Shown in pieces: positions 1-10,774 of a stretch of DNA of 64,000 nucleotides. Both the position numbers and the translations under genes were made by a program. Each line of letters opens with the position of its first letter. Within the stretch, counting starts at the first letter, position 1. Source of the stretch: Coniochaeta sp. PMI_546 (lineage: Eukaryota; Ascomycota; Sordariomycetes; Coniochaetales; Coniochaetaceae); assembly GCA_021432605.1 (NCBI GenBank), contig MU271143.1, positions 3,481,277 through 3,545,276 of the forward strand, written 5' to 3'. Below the pieces are notes generated by a model. The model saw nothing but the letters and a program-made list of their open reading frames with translations, was not told the DNA's origin and did not search any database.

Positions 1-357
1 GTCTGGCCGGAGGGGCGGGGGTTCTGACAAGTGTCTGTACCTGTCTGATGGCGCCTTATTTAGGCACACTTCAAGTCGGAGGGCTGATGAATCACCCCTG
101 GGAACAGAACATCATCACGTACACGCATTGGAGCAGTTCGGAGCCTCGTCCCAACAATTCTCAACTCATCATCTCCTTCATTTGTTCTTTGGTACCTTTG
201 TCTTCTCTCCGATCTCAGTTTATCCAGCAAACGGCAACAAGATCTGGTAACATTTTTGCAGCAACCTCCCCTACTGCAAGGCTCACTTTCGCTGCCACAA
301 GGCCCTCTGCATTCTTCTGCTTTTCACGCCGAGTTAGCCTGTTTTTTCTAATCCACA
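1..357. other. Intergenic, upstream of first gene
   Basis: No supportable gene is seen. The stretch is pyrimidine-rich towards its right end (many ctt/tct runs just before 358), which fits a fungal promoter and 5' leader for the small gene that follows. Confidence 0.4.
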
Positions 358-681
358 ATGACGGCAAAGGTCTGGTGCTGGAAGGTCAAAGTCACATACC
401 GCTGCGGCTGCAATATCACCGGCAACACCATCCACAACTGCGACAGCACGATGTCCAACTGCAGCACCTGGCTCACGAAGAAGAAGTACAATAGAGAGTG
501 TGAAGACTGCATGTTGGAGGAACACAGCGGCAGGAACCTGGACGGCAAAGCAGACACGTCGGGTCATAGCACGGAGTCGATCGTCGAAGGCGCATTACTC
601 ATCGAGAGCACTGATCAACCGAAAGAGACTATGGTGCCGGTCCACTACACCGAATCTGCTCGGAAGGTCACCACTGGTTGA
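358..681 (+). CDS. Small Cys-rich protein, unknown
   Basis: A 107-residue reading frame with a good start context (cacaATGacg) and no signal peptide. The first half holds closely spaced cysteines (WCW, CGC, then single Cys in HNC, SNC, REC and EDC), a spacing that suggests a small metal-binding or disulfide-bonded fold. The second half is Ser/Thr/Glu-rich and low in structure. Small intracellular Cys-rich proteins of this look are common and lineage-specific in Sordariomycetes. I do not recognise a named family. No neighbour gives a functional hint: it stands alone at the edge of a gene-poor stretch. It could be a real orphan or a chance frame. The regular cysteines favour a real gene. Confidence 0.5.
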   Translation: MTAKVWCWKVKVTYRCGCNITGNTIHNCDSTMSNCSTWLTKKKYNRECEDCMLEEHSGRNLDGKADTSGHSTESIVEGALLIESTDQPKETMVPVHYTESARKVTTG

Positions 682-2615
682 GGTGACGGCTTGTTTTAGA
701 TTGCTTAATGACAGCGAAGTAGGTGCTGTCTTCGTGCCTCTGAAGAATGACGGCTAATCAAGCTAGCTACGGCTAGGTGCTATCACTCTACTCCTCTTAT
801 CCTTGTTTCATGCATGCGAAAGCCAAGCTGCGGAGGCAATTTTCTCTCCCAGTACTGGCATGAGAGCTTCTCCTCTTCTACAGTACGGCATGGATATCAC
901 GAGATCCAGGGGCGGTCACTGGATAGGACAGCTCGAACGGAATGACTTCTTGGGTGCGCGGCACTGCGAACTTGTAAAGCACTAGTCAGTCTAAGACTCT
1001 GGGGGGGACGAGAATGTGTCATCATATATCCTTGCCTTATATGCCCTTAATTCAGATTGTCTTAAAACCCGAAATCCAGACTCTCCACGCACCCAGCCAA
1101 CGTGAACTTGCATCTCTGTCAGAATCGGACATTGCTCCACAACGCCTGTGCGGTCAACCACACGCAATGTTCAGTTAGCTTACGCCTATCGCGCCAGACA
1201 GCTTCACTCACTGGACACATGATTTTGCCTGATTCGGGGATGACAGCACGATAGGTATCAGACACCACTCGTCACGATGCATTCGGTGTATCCCAGGCAT
1301 CGTATGGCGAGGATTATGAGCGTCAGTCGCAGTCTTACTCCTGACCCCAACAGCCACGTCTACCCCAGGAGCAAATCGTGAGGCGACAATAGAGTTCTTG
1401 ATCGTATCGATGTCAGTAAGAACAGCTGCAGCAGTGCCCGCAATGGTGGCTTTTGCCGCAGCCGGTGTCCAAGGAGATCCCTTGGCGGTCGGTACCGAGG
1501 CACTATACTCGACAGCCATAGGGACGGGTTGAGTTAACGATTCCTGCCACGTTGGCCATCACTCGACCTACTGGCGAGTAAGACAGGAAGCTTTATATTC
1601 CTCCACTTCCTAATGCAGTCTAGATACCTCGACCTAACCTTTCGTACCTGACATGTCCCTGATCTCACAATCATTATTGTGTCGGCCGTTCAAGCTCAGT
1701 CGCACCTCTCGTCTTCAACTTCCCACAGCCCATGTGGGTACCTCGATTATAACCTTCTCTGCACGGTTGATTCACTCCTCGCGAACTCCTATGCTAGTGG
1801 CCATCTCGTAACCAAGCTCAAAACTGGCATTTACCAATGTCTTTGCTACCCGTCAATGCATGGAATCGAGGATGGAGCTGAAAAAATGACCAAAATACAG
1901 AATCCTGCAGATGACGGGCTGGGAAGTTTTCCAAACATCAATTTGCAGACTTCCTTACAGAGGTGTATTATAGAGGACATAACTGCATCTCAAAGCGTTG
2001 TTTGCCTGATGTTATAGCATGTGTTTCGAAGAGCCGGCAGTGAGTTTCGGTGGTTTAAAGTGTCCTGGACTAGGCTCGGGGTTCACTCCTCGGAAGCATG
2101 AGCAGTCCACAAAAAGGGCCCCCTTTGTTTCTGTGACTTGAATTTGAAGTTGTGCTCTCATTCACTGTCTGACAAACTCTGCACCAAGAGGCCAGGGAGA
2201 ATACTGTCCAAAGAAACCTCAGGGACACATCTAGAAAGAACAGAAACCTGTGACCGCACATTGTGGATATCGAGGACAAGGGTTTAGATGCAGTCAAAGT
2301 GTATACAAGTACTATGAACACCTTGTTGTTTATGAAGACAAAGATCATACTTATGTCGGACCGGGGCTCACTTTCATGTCATGAGGCATCGCTTCAATGC
2401 CGAGGCCATGTGCGACTACATTAGGAAAGCATAGAACGCTCACATGTAAACACGGTGAATTTGTCTTTTGGGCGAAGCAAGCAAGATTTGGATGTTGCCT
2501 GCTATAGAGAGAGTGACCTTCTAATATGATGAGAGTATCACCATCTTCTTGCCCTGATGCCCCAATAGTCTTATTTTAACCAACATCCTCTTCCTGACTA
2601 GGTGCTGCTAGACTT
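682..2615. other. Gene-poor stretch
   Basis: Nearly 2 kb without a convincing gene apart from the weak candidate on the minus strand at 1208-1519. A 112-codon frame on the plus strand near 1679-2017 lacks an ATG at its head and any recognisable motif, and is not called. No repeats, inverted ends or RNA gene were seen. Confidence 0.4.
1208..1519 (-). CDS. Possible small Ala-rich protein
   Basis: A 103-codon frame opening with ATG at 1519. The first 60 residues are rich in Ala, Val and Thr with a pattern that looks coding (an Ala-rich helix around residues 18-34, then IDTIKNSIVASRF). After about residue 60 the composition changes to His/Arg/Met-rich and looks like read-through. A GTCAGG or GTAAG donor near residue 60 could start an unseen intron. 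I cannot assign a family. It may be a short orphan, a truncated relic or chance. Confidence 0.25.
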   Translation of the reverse strand: MAVEYSASVPTAKGSPWTPAAAKATIAGTAAAVLTDIDTIKNSIVASRFAPGVDVAVGVRSKTATDAHNPRHTMPGIHRMHRDEWCLIPIVLSSPNQAKSCVQ

Positions 2616-2966
2616 CTACAAGTCCTTGTTTCCTTCTGTATTGGTCTCATGAACCTTCTCCGTCTCCAGACGGGCCCTGATGTCTTCGTCGAGGGTCTTG
2701 AGATCTTTCTCCAACTTGCCGATCTCCTCAGCGAGCTCAGCGTTGGGGCCCTCGGCCTCCTGAATATCCAGGGCGGTGCCGAGTTTGGCCAAGATACCCT
2801 CGTAGGCTCCTATAAGCTCTGACGTCTTGATAGCGTGCTGGATGTGTGGTCATTCATGTTAGCGATGGTGATCACTATGCTCAAGTTTTTCACTGCAACG
2901 TACCTTGTCATTTGGGGTGGTAGTGGTGGCCGCCGCGACGGATGCTGACTCCTTGTTGCTAGGCAT
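2616..2966 (-). CDS. Small coiled-coil protein (2 exons)
   Basis: Two exons: 2966-2904 and 2837-2616. They flank a 66-nt intron (2903-2838) with GTACGT donor, GCTAAC branch point and CAG acceptor, phase 0. The product is 94 residues. Residues 1-21 are Ser/Ala/Thr-rich and unstructured. Residues 22-85 form a highly charged amphipathic helix with heptad-like Leu/Ile spacing (for example ELAEEIGKLEKDLKTLDEDI), so a coiled coil is expected. The tail is polar. No signal or membrane segment. A TATA motif lies about 190 nt upstream. The protein resembles in size and layout the single-exon gene at 5417-5695 (both have an ELI-A helix start and a second Glu/Lys/Leu-rich helix), so the two may be old paralogues. 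Function unknown: adaptor or oligomerisation proteins of this type are generic. Confidence 0.65.
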
Positions 2967-3151
2967 TGTGGCTATCGTGTGTGAGTATGTCTAGAGGATA
3001 AGAGGCTTTCCGTGACACGCAACTGACAATGGTGAAGATTTGTGATAATTGTAGCAAAAGTGACTTGGTTGGGTTTCTTTCAGCTGCTGAAATCTGGGGT
3101 TGAGAGGTTGAAGAAGAAGAGTTCAGACTCAAGTTGGTGAAAAGGTAGACG

Positions 3152-3161
3152 TTATATATAG
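3152..3161 (-). promoter_or_regulatory. TATA box of coiled-coil gene
   Basis: On the minus strand this reads TATATATAAC, about 190 nt before the ATG at 2966. The position and the strong match suggest a TATA-driven, possibly inducible, promoter for the small coiled-coil gene. Confidence 0.45.
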
Positions 3162-3664
3162 ACCGCCAAACAATTCACTCAATAAAGATTGCCGATGTTC
3201 AGCCATCGAGAGTAGTTTAGATTCACTCAACCGGTGAGGCTTTACCTCTTTTCCTGCTGCCGATATTTGCCCGACATCATGTCAGTACGCTCAAGATGAT
3301 AGTGAGCAATACACCGAGAGCCTTGTGTGTCTTGCACCACGTAGTTATCCTTAGTCGGCACAGCTTTGTATAGTTCGTGCCTCTCTTTCCTCCGTTGTAG
3401 GAGTATGACTAGCAAACAATGAATGGTACGTATGTGATGTTATTAGAGCATTAACGAGTCTCGTAGGACTTGGGCCAGGAAAGGAGAAGCTTGATCTAAT
3501 TAGGCACTCCCTTCACGGGAGTTCGAGGAGAGAACATTCCAAAGGGTGCCAAATGATCATCCTAGCGATGAGTGAAGACAAAGGCAAATTCAAATGGCGG
3601 ACTTTAAGCCAGCAGGGCGGTGCCAAGGTCGACGAAATCGCAGCCGGTGTTGTTCGGAAGACTG

Positions 3665-3960
3665 GGATCGTGTTACACGCAACGAGGAGGCAGACATACG
3701 CCTTGTCAACAAGCATACAGATGTGCCTGTCCCCGAGCTGATCTCGTCAAATAACTCATGAAAAGGGGTAGGGAACACGGTACTCTGCTTGTAGAGCTGG
3801 TCGACGGCTTCCGGCTTGACACGCTATAGGACGGATTCGATAACGATACGAAGGAGCGCATCTGTCGCGATATTTGGGTGTCATGGAACCCAGCTACTGA
3901 GAGCGACACACCTTTCTTGGTAGCACTTCACAGGATAGGAATGCCAAATGCACGGCAAAG
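3665..3960 (+). pseudogene. APH-like phosphotransferase relic
   Basis: The plus strand carries pieces that resemble fungal aminoglycoside-phosphotransferase (APH, kinase-like) proteins. From 3669 one frame reads RVTRNEEADIRLV followed by NKHTDVPVPELISSNN, the typical N-lobe E...I...T.VPVPE pattern. From about 3762, in a different frame, comes GTLLVELVDGFRLDTL, a stop, then DGFDNDTKERICRDIW, which matches the hinge region with its L-D-x-(W) motif. Thus at least one frameshift and one in-frame stop break it, and I see no catalytic HGD loop downstream. Flanking DNA to about 4200 may hold more eroded sequence. The call rests on motif memory only. APH-like genes are numerous and often decayed in filamentous fungi. 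Confidence 0.4.
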
Positions 3961-5416
3961 TATCCCCTCAACCCCCGATCTAACCAGGACGACACCACGC
4001 GAACCTCGAGACACGATGCGACGAGGTTGAGGCCCACGGTGATGGTCTGCATTTGGGATTTCCCTCGACAAAGCTCTCGAGCTCATCTTCGTTGTCCTCC
4101 AGAAGCTTTGCGACTGTGGTAGGATATTGACTTGGCTGTCACGAACTAGTTCAAGGGCACGGCATGGCGGCTGCCTTCTGTCATGTCTGAACTTTTAGTG
4201 TGTTGTATCCTCTTTTACAACGACTCTGTTACTGAGTGAGCCGAGAGAGCCTTCACCGATGAAGATAGTGGCCGTGGCTGAGACAGACTGTTGCCGGTGG
4301 TCGACTTGACTGAGACGGTGCTTAGATCACGGTGCTTAGATGTCTCGGAGGTTTATCCAGCGGGAACAGACAATTGGTGATAGTGAGGTACAAGTGCAGC
4401 ATGTTATGCGCATCTGGCCCAAGATAATCAGCATGCCAGGGTAGAAGACAAAGACAGGAGGAACAGCAGGAGCGATCAAAATGACTTTTTCTGCAGATTC
4501 GATATCGTTTTCCATGTTCTGTTGGCCTTAATGAGGCCTGACGTCTAGGTTCTTCTAGAACCCCGAAATTTAGAGAGCCTTTGTAGTATATGCGCCAAAG
4601 GATAGTAGTGATTATGATCGTATGATGATCGTGTGCGCTCCTCCAGTCCTCGATTGTGCCATCGTCAGCATATGTGAACCTTACCAATTTACCGACAAGC
4701 CATGCACACATCAAAATTAATCCTGAGCTTAATCACCTTCTGCACGTTAGTCCTGCCATGATCGATCGCTTGATCTCGTCACCTATGTCCTTCCTATCTT
4801 TCGCGTCAATTCTTGGAACTACGCGCTGGTCATGTCTGACAAGTTCAAATGTCTGGGGATGTAAGGGTTGTCTAGTTGATCCGCTGATTGGAAGTGGCGA
4901 TGCGCAGAGGTTGAGATAGGTGGTGATTAGAAAGTGAAAAGTTGGGCGAATATTCAACTTACTTGTATAAAATGCGCGAGGGAACCACAGCTTCATAGAA
5001 TATAAATGAACCTAAAACAGTCAGTAGATGACGCATCAGCAGTTTGCGAATACAGGTTCATATGGGTTTGTAGTCTTATTATCATCATACGGTACGCTAG
5101 CAGCGGCTTTTCTCACAGCTAAATCGACATGGCTTGATGACAAACTTGTGGTGAGTACCAAGTTTCTGTATAGCAATCAAAAGAAGCGGAAGACAAAGGA
5201 CACGCAAGCGAGTAAGAGTAAGTATAAAGTGAAAACTTTGTATTATGGCTCAAGCAGTGATGACAGCATGAGCCTGCTTTCTCCTCCTTCGTTGACTCAT
5301 TCCAAATCCTCCCTCACAACCTATAATATCATTAATAAGTAATCCTGTTTTATGAATTCTATAAAACTCAAAGACGTTGGACACGTACCTGCTTTTGTGT
5401 GTCTGATGGTGGTGTC
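3961..5416. other. Intergenic, possible further decay
   Basis: No gene can be supported. On the minus strand near 4745-4860 a segment with many Asp/Lys/Ile codons (KDRKDIGDEIKRSI) looks as if it could once have coded, but it has no clean start, stop or splice sites. The rest shows no repeats or RNA genes. Confidence 0.35.
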
Positions 5417-5695
5417 CTACTCCTCCGAAGCTCTCTCCTCCAGCTCCTCCTCCAACATCTTGATCTCCGAGCCGAGCTTGTCCATCTCCTTCTGGAGAGT
5501 CTCGGACTCCTTCTGCATAGCGGTGATGTCGGGTTGCGTGCCGTTGATTGCAACGACGACTTGGATTCGTTTCTGAAGCTTCGCATGCTTCTCTTCCAGA
5601 TTTTTGAGATCCATCTCGAAAATGTCGATGGCGGCAATGAGTTCGCAAATCCGGGCTTTGCCACCCTCTCCCGAAAGCTTGGGATGATCGGTCAT
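5417..5695 (-). CDS. Small coiled-coil protein
   Basis: A 92-residue intronless frame with ATG at 5695 (cgatcATGacc on the coding strand reads ACCATGACC, a good fungal context). Residues 1-12 are polar. Residues 13-50 form one charged amphipathic helix (ELIAAIDIFEMDLKNLEEKH) and residues 58-90 a second (LQKEMDKLGSEIKMLEEELE), separated by a short turn containing Asn-Gly-Thr-Gln-Pro. This helix-turn-helix coiled coil recalls prefoldin-like or short tropomyosin-like proteins, but no diagnostic family motif is seen. It sits 2.4 kb from the similar small gene at 2616-2966 on the same strand. No signal peptide or membrane segment. Function unknown. Confidence 0.6.
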   Translation of the reverse strand: MTDHPKLSGEGGKARICELIAAIDIFEMDLKNLEEKHAKLQKRIQVVVAINGTQPDITAMQKESETLQKEMDKLGSEIKMLEEELEERASEE

Positions 5696-6443
5696 GGTGG
5701 AAGTGGTGAATGTGACTGAAATTTTGATGAACTTTTAATGACAAGTATGATGTTTTTCGAGCTGTATGGTTCAGGTGTGGGAAGAAAGAAGTTCACTTGT
5801 TGAGATAGAAGGTTCAAGAGTTCAGGTTATGGTGTGGTTGAGAAATGAATATTTAGGTCTACGTGTAGATTTTTGAACTGATTTTTGAAAACAATGGATC
5901 GATACAGAAGAATAAAACAATAGATTCGAGTTCCTATAAACATTACTATGCGACATAGATAGGTGCTTTAAGTATAGAATACGGCCAAAGTAAGGCAAAG
6001 AGGGCACAATACGTCCGCAAGGACTATTGTTTTCCAGTACAATAGCAAAAGCCAAGTGACAGTATGAAACAGGGGATGACGCGCATTCTTACTTAAGGTA
6101 CTTACTACAGTCCCTATGGTAAGCATTGGCCTGTCATGACTGGGCTGCGTCTGGCTACCTCATTAACCTTGCTCTATGAAGCCTAAGCGAATGCCTCAGC
6201 GCGGGACGACTACCACGTAGAGCGCACCAAAGACGTCATGCAACAGAAGGTATGCCCCAACCCACGTAGAAGCTGGAGCAGTGTAGCCGTCTCTTCAATT
6301 AGAAATATCGCTTGCTTAACAGCAATGGTTCAGGTTGAGTGCTTGCCCTAGAGAACAGTTGCATAGATGACAGGAATGGGAGAACGATATAGGTTAAGAT
6401 ACAGGTTAAGGATCATATGAGCTTATTGTATACATATATAATT
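5696..6443. other. Intergenic
   Basis: Upstream DNA of the coiled-coil gene and downstream DNA of the dehydrogenase-propeller gene. It is relatively AT-rich near 5830-5960. Nothing else is recognised. Confidence 0.4.
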
Positions 6444-8258
6444 TCACCGAGCATATCCAAGTGTGAGACCAGCAAATGCTCCTCCCTCATATATCCTCTT
6501 CCTGCTATCACCATCCATATCGAATCTATACACCGCTCCACCCAAATCAGTCGCGTATATATGCCGGCGCCGTGTATCCAGCTTGATGCCAATGGCCTCA
6601 TGCAGGTCGCGTACAATGAGCTCGTAATCCTTGCCTGGCAAGCTAGTAGTGTTTTCCTCAATCGGCGTGACGGCGCTCAGTTTGGCACGGTTGATGCTGT
6701 TTCCAATTGGAAGCTCGCCCCTATCCGTCCAGTAAAGCACACTCTCTTCCTCATCGATGTCCAGGTCGATCGGCTCCGGGAGGTTCTGGAAGAGGATTTC
6801 GATGTCTGTGCGATTCTTGCTGTTCTCACCGGGGAGGAAATCGATGTTGGCGGAGAAGATACGGCCTTTGTTTCCTTTGGATGGTCCCTTCTGGGTCCAG
6901 TAAAACTTGTTGGTCGAGGCAGAGACTGCGACGCCGACACACCATCTCGTTTGGTCGGTCTTTTCCTCCTCTTTTTGCCAGTCGCCGGCTTCAATGAGTA
7001 CCTCCAGCTCAGAACCATCAAAATTGCACCGCCACACCCTGAGGCCCTCACGGTCTCCGAAGTAGAGTTTGGAGTTTCGATGATCAACGGTCAATTGCTT
7101 TGGGGTATGGATGACACCTCGAGGAACAATCTCCTTGACCTCGGTTCCGTCCAAGTTGGAGCTGAATACAGCTCCGTCACTCTTCGACGGTACACCCATA
7201 CTAGTCCAAAAGAGCTTTCCGGCAGATAGTGATACGTCGATACCGTCTGGCAAGCGCTGGTCTGTCACCAGAGCCTGTAAAGGCTTTGCGTCCGGTGAGC
7301 CCACAAGGACACGTCCCGATTGGTAGACTTCCTTGAGATTGGTCGAAGAAAGCCCGATATCCAGCAAGTACAGTTGAGGAGCATCTGTCGTTCGAGGGGT
7401 CAGATGGGGAGGAAGAAGGCCGCCGCTAGGAGACTTATTCCCCAGCTTGCCTTGATCGATATAGCTTTGGAGGAACTTGACCGGCTTGTCGGGAAATCCG
7501 AATTCCGCAATGTAATGCTGCTCAATGAAGGAGACGGTGTCCAAACCGACCTTTTCCATCATGGCTACCGGTCCCGTGGCGCTACCAAACATCTCGTGCC
7601 ATATTTCGTCGATTTCCGTGGGCGTTGAGACGTCATCGGCAAGAATGTTCAGGACCTCGCGCTTGATGGCAGCCCAAAGACGGTTGAAGATAAAGCCAGT
7701 CGACTCTTTGCGAGCGACGTATGGATGCATGCCGATCTCCTGGAGCTTCTCTACTAGAAAAGGAAATATGCTCTCATCCGTGAAGCCGTCGGTCATCAAC
7801 TCAACCATGCGAGCTTGGGGCGGCATGTAGTAGTGCATATTGAGAACGCGGCGCTTTGTGGTTTCCTGCAGCTCACCAAGCATCTCTCGCGACTTGTAAG
7901 AAGATGAGTTGCTGCAGAGAATAGCGTCCTCCGGTGCGTAGTGTTCCAGGTCGGCGAAGGTGGAGATCTTCAGGGACAGTTTTTCTGGAACGGCTTCGAT
8001 GACGAGCCATGCCTTCGCGACGACTTCGGGTAGAGACTGGAGAGCTTCTACTGTGCCGCGCTTCGCGGATTTCGAATATTGCGACATGCTAGTTTGGCAG
8101 TACTGGACAGCGGCAGTCCTTTGCTCCTGGCTCGGGTCACGAATAAGGACATTGTATCCGCTTGCTGCCCACGCGCAGGCAATGCGGCGGCCAAGCACAC
8201 CTCCGCCGAGCACGGCGACAATACGGTTGTCGGTAGGGGGTAGTGTAAAAGAGGCCAT
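6444..8258 (-). CDS. 3-hydroxyacyl-CoA dehydrogenase/YWTD fusion
   Basis: A 604-residue intronless protein. Residues 10-195 form an NAD-binding 3HCDH_N domain: the dinucleotide loop is LGGGVLG (GxGxxG), followed by an Arg-Asp pair at the end of strand 2. NMHYYMPP supplies the expected catalytic His. Residues 200-290 match the C-terminal 3HCDH dimer domain (GFIFNRLWAAIKREVLNIL and a Gly-Pro-rich turn). Residues 305-604 are a different fold: five or six repeats of LDL-receptor class B/YWTD type (FWTSMG, LYFGDREG, FYWTQKG, LYWTDRG, IYATDLGG, each followed by an NLDGT or FDGSE-like turn), forming a beta-propeller. The first half should oxidise a 3-hydroxyacyl-CoA or similar hydroxy acid with NAD+. 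The propeller may bind a ligand or partner. There is no signal peptide and no peroxisomal SKL-type end (it ends GYAR), so a cytosolic location is likely. The substrate is unknown. Confidence 0.85.
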   Translation of the reverse strand: MASFTLPPTDNRIVAVLGGGVLGRRIACAWAASGYNVLIRDPSQEQRTAAVQYCQTSMSQYSKSAKRGTVEALQSLPEVVAKAWLVIEAVPEKLSLKISTFADLEHYAPEDAILCSNSSSYKSREMLGELQETTKRRVLNMHYYMPPQARMVELMTDGFTDESIFPFLVEKLQEIGMHPYVARKESTGFIFNRLWAAIKREVLNILADDVSTPTEIDEIWHEMFGSATGPVAMMEKVGLDTVSFIEQHYIAEFGFPDKPVKFLQSYIDQGKLGNKSPSGGLLPPHLTPRTTDAPQLYLLDIGLSSTNLKEVYQSGRVLVGSPDAKPLQALVTDQRLPDGIDVSLSAGKLFWTSMGVPSKSDGAVFSSNLDGTEVKEIVPRGVIHTPKQLTVDHRNSKLYFGDREGLRVWRCNFDGSELEVLIEAGDWQKEEEKTDQTRWCVGVAVSASTNKFYWTQKGPSKGNKGRIFSANIDFLPGENSKNRTDIEILFQNLPEPIDLDIDEEESVLYWTDRGELPIGNSINRAKLSAVTPIEENTTSLPGKDYELIVRDLHEAIGIKLDTRRRHIYATDLGGAVYRFDMDGDSRKRIYEGGAFAGLTLGYAR

Positions 8259-9328
8259 TATCTAGATAGGCTCTGGCTATCGAAGAAGTGATGTTGATAG
8301 AGATCTCAAGCTTTACAATGGCCTGACGCAAATGAGAGTCCAGTACGATAGCCACTTGGGCCGGCCTGTGTCCGAAGAGCTGCAGCCATGTTATTATAAG
8401 GTACACGTCTACACGTTGAAACACTCGTAGATGATCGATGCTATCAGTGATGCCGGTAGGACGCCGCACGTCATCATCCCGATAGCGGATGACCTTCTCT
8501 TTTGTTCCGCTAGATCCATGATATATGGAGAGGCCGAGGTCCTATCGGCGTCAAGACAAACCGACTCGCGAGCATCATCATCAGATTCCAGATGAGTTTG
8601 AGCTTGCGTGACTTTCACCCATATCAACATCGTCTGAGGCTCCAGATTCTTAACCCGCCGCCACGACAAGCCTCGGCTACCTGATCCACAATCCACGCCG
8701 TCGTTGCTTGAAATGACCGAGCATGACGGAGAATTATCGCAAATTCTTTATGTGAATCGTCATCTGTTCGAGCTTCCAGAGCTTATCAGACGGGACGACC
8801 CGGACAATCCGGAAGTGACAAGGTGTATCACCGCCTGTCAAATTTGCTACTTACGTAGAGTCATGTTAAGTGGAAATTCCAAGGGGTGGTTTGGTGCCGA
8901 GGAGTGGAGAATTCGGAGACTCTTGCCGAGCGCTAGTCAGTTGAGGCTCAGCTTATACCCTGCTCATGGTGAAGAAGGTACTGCTCGTCCCTGACCTTTC
9001 AGTGGGTACCTACGCAGTCAGGGGCAAACACCGGCACGCCAGCACACGCAGACTGCAGCTTGATCACATCTAGTCGCGTGGATGTGACCCATTTGCCAGA
9101 TAGGGATTTTATGATGTTGACCAGAGCAGGAAGAGATCATATGTCAGGTACAGACTGCAGTTGCACAACTTTCAATTATGGAGGAGAATTGAACTTGTCA
9201 AACTATTCTAGTCTAGGGTAATTAACACGTACAAGATAAAGGCATGTATCCAAAGTTCATCTACCAATACACTGCTGTGACAGTTCGGTTGCCCTCTAAA
9301 CTGCATAACAAATCACTGCTTTCTCGCC
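8259..9328. other. Intergenic
   Basis: About 1.1 kb. One plus-strand frame with an ATG at 8713 (93 codons, two Cys in a TACQICYL segment) might be a tiny gene, but it has no recognisable motif or start context and is left uncalled. Otherwise nothing is seen. Confidence 0.35.
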
Positions 9329-10774
9329 TCAAAAGCAGAAAATCTCGTCCAATGCCTTTGCTGAAGCCCCTGGTTGCTTAAATCCCAAGTTCACGAGCGC
9401 CTTCTTAGCTGCGTTCACCATGCCAGGGGGTCCACAAACCATAATCTTGTTATCCGTGCCCGGTCCAGGCAGTCTCTCAGCCATGATATCTTGCGTGACG
9501 AAGCCAGAGCCGAATGTCCAGTTCGCCGGAGGTTGATCCAACATGTAGTAGACCTTGACGTTCTTGGGATAACGCTTGGCAAAACTGTCGAGTTCCTTTC
9601 TCAGGAGGATATCATCCTCTGTGCGATTTGCGTAGATCAGACTGACTTCAGTCGTATCACGCTCGTTCTCACAAACGGCGCGAATCACCTGGTACATTGG
9701 GGTGATACCGGTGCCGCCAGCGATCATGCCGATCTTCTTGCAGAGACCTGCATGGTATCGCATTGAACCCTTGGGACCCCTGAAAAGTACCTGATCGCCG
9801 GGCGTGAGGTTGGCAAGATAGGTAGTAAGCTTGCCGTTTTGATACACCTTGGTGACGAGCTCGAGAACGCCACGGTCAGAGTTGTTTGACACCGGTGTAT
9901 ATGATCGGGCCACGCTCTCACCACCAATTTCGGCTTTTATGGTAACATGCTGGCCTATTGGCAGACCGAGGACGGTATTTGTTGTCGGGAGAGAAAACGT
10001 AAAGCGATAGACGTTTGGTGCGATAAGAGTCTTGGTCTTGAGAGGAAGCGGTTTGTAGGAGACCGGGTCCAGCAACCCTCTTTCCGACAGAGTATCTTCT
10101 GCGAAGCGCTTGGGAATCTTGACGTGCGCCGGGTAAGTGGTGAAGGACTTGCTGTTCCAAATCTTTGCGGCGAACCGCTTGGCCAGCAAGACGGCAAATA
10201 CTGCAGATACACTGCCTCCAATGAGGGCGCCTTTGAAGAAGCCGAGACCCTGCGGTTGTGATGCCCCGTTTCTAAGATGGGGGATCATCCAACTGGGCAA
10301 CGACAATGACACGGATACACCTTGGCGACGTCCGACGTGGTAGACCGCCGCCACAGCAAGCGAAAGGACGCTGATGCTCGCCAACGTATTCACAGAAGAC
10401 TTTTTTGTTGTTGAGAGGCCGGTTGGTGTGTTAAGCGGCGCGACTTGTTCAATGGGCTTTAACTTCGGCTTCCTCTTTTCGAAGCCCTTGAGCTTTCCCA
10501 CGCAGTATTCTCTCATGAGCTCGAAGGCGTCCTCGGAGTGGCCTGCATTGTCAAACTCTTCGCTGGCATCGCCGCCGGCGGTCTCTATGAGGACGTCGGC
10601 GCCACCAGGATGATCTTCCAGATACTTGGTCACATCGTAAACTATCACAGCGTGTGTCAGTTAATCCGCCTGCATGAAGTGAAAACACGGAAACTTACCA
10701 AGGCCGTGAACGATGATCCACGCATCCTTTGAGCTGTTGTGCTCAAGAATCTGTGTCGGGGATAACTCTTCCAT
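9329..10774 (-). CDS. Cytochrome b5 / NADH-b5 reductase fusion
   Basis: Two exons: 10774-10699 and 10641-9329. The 57-nt intron (10698-10642; GTAAGT donor, ATAG acceptor) splits the Val codon of GLVYDV. The protein is 462 residues. Residues 3-80 are a cytochrome b5 domain with the haem ligand motif HPGG and a second His in AGHSEDA. Two hydrophobic stretches follow (about 110-130 and 155-180), likely membrane anchors. Residues 200-462 are an NAD(P)H-b5 reductase: flavin motif RSYTPVS, flavin/NADH turn [14 protein letters not shown] motif CGPPGM and a C-terminal Phe (FCF). It should pass electrons from NADH through FAD to the fused b5 haem, at the ER or outer mitochondrial membrane, for P450, desaturase or sterol reactions. 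It is divergent from a P450 gene, which suggests that P450 as a partner. No named orthologue is assigned. Confidence 0.9.

Noticed and set aside
6417-7229. A 270-codon plus-strand open frame
   Set aside because: It lies antisense to the propeller part of the dehydrogenase fusion, which has clear repeats; it is a shadow frame.
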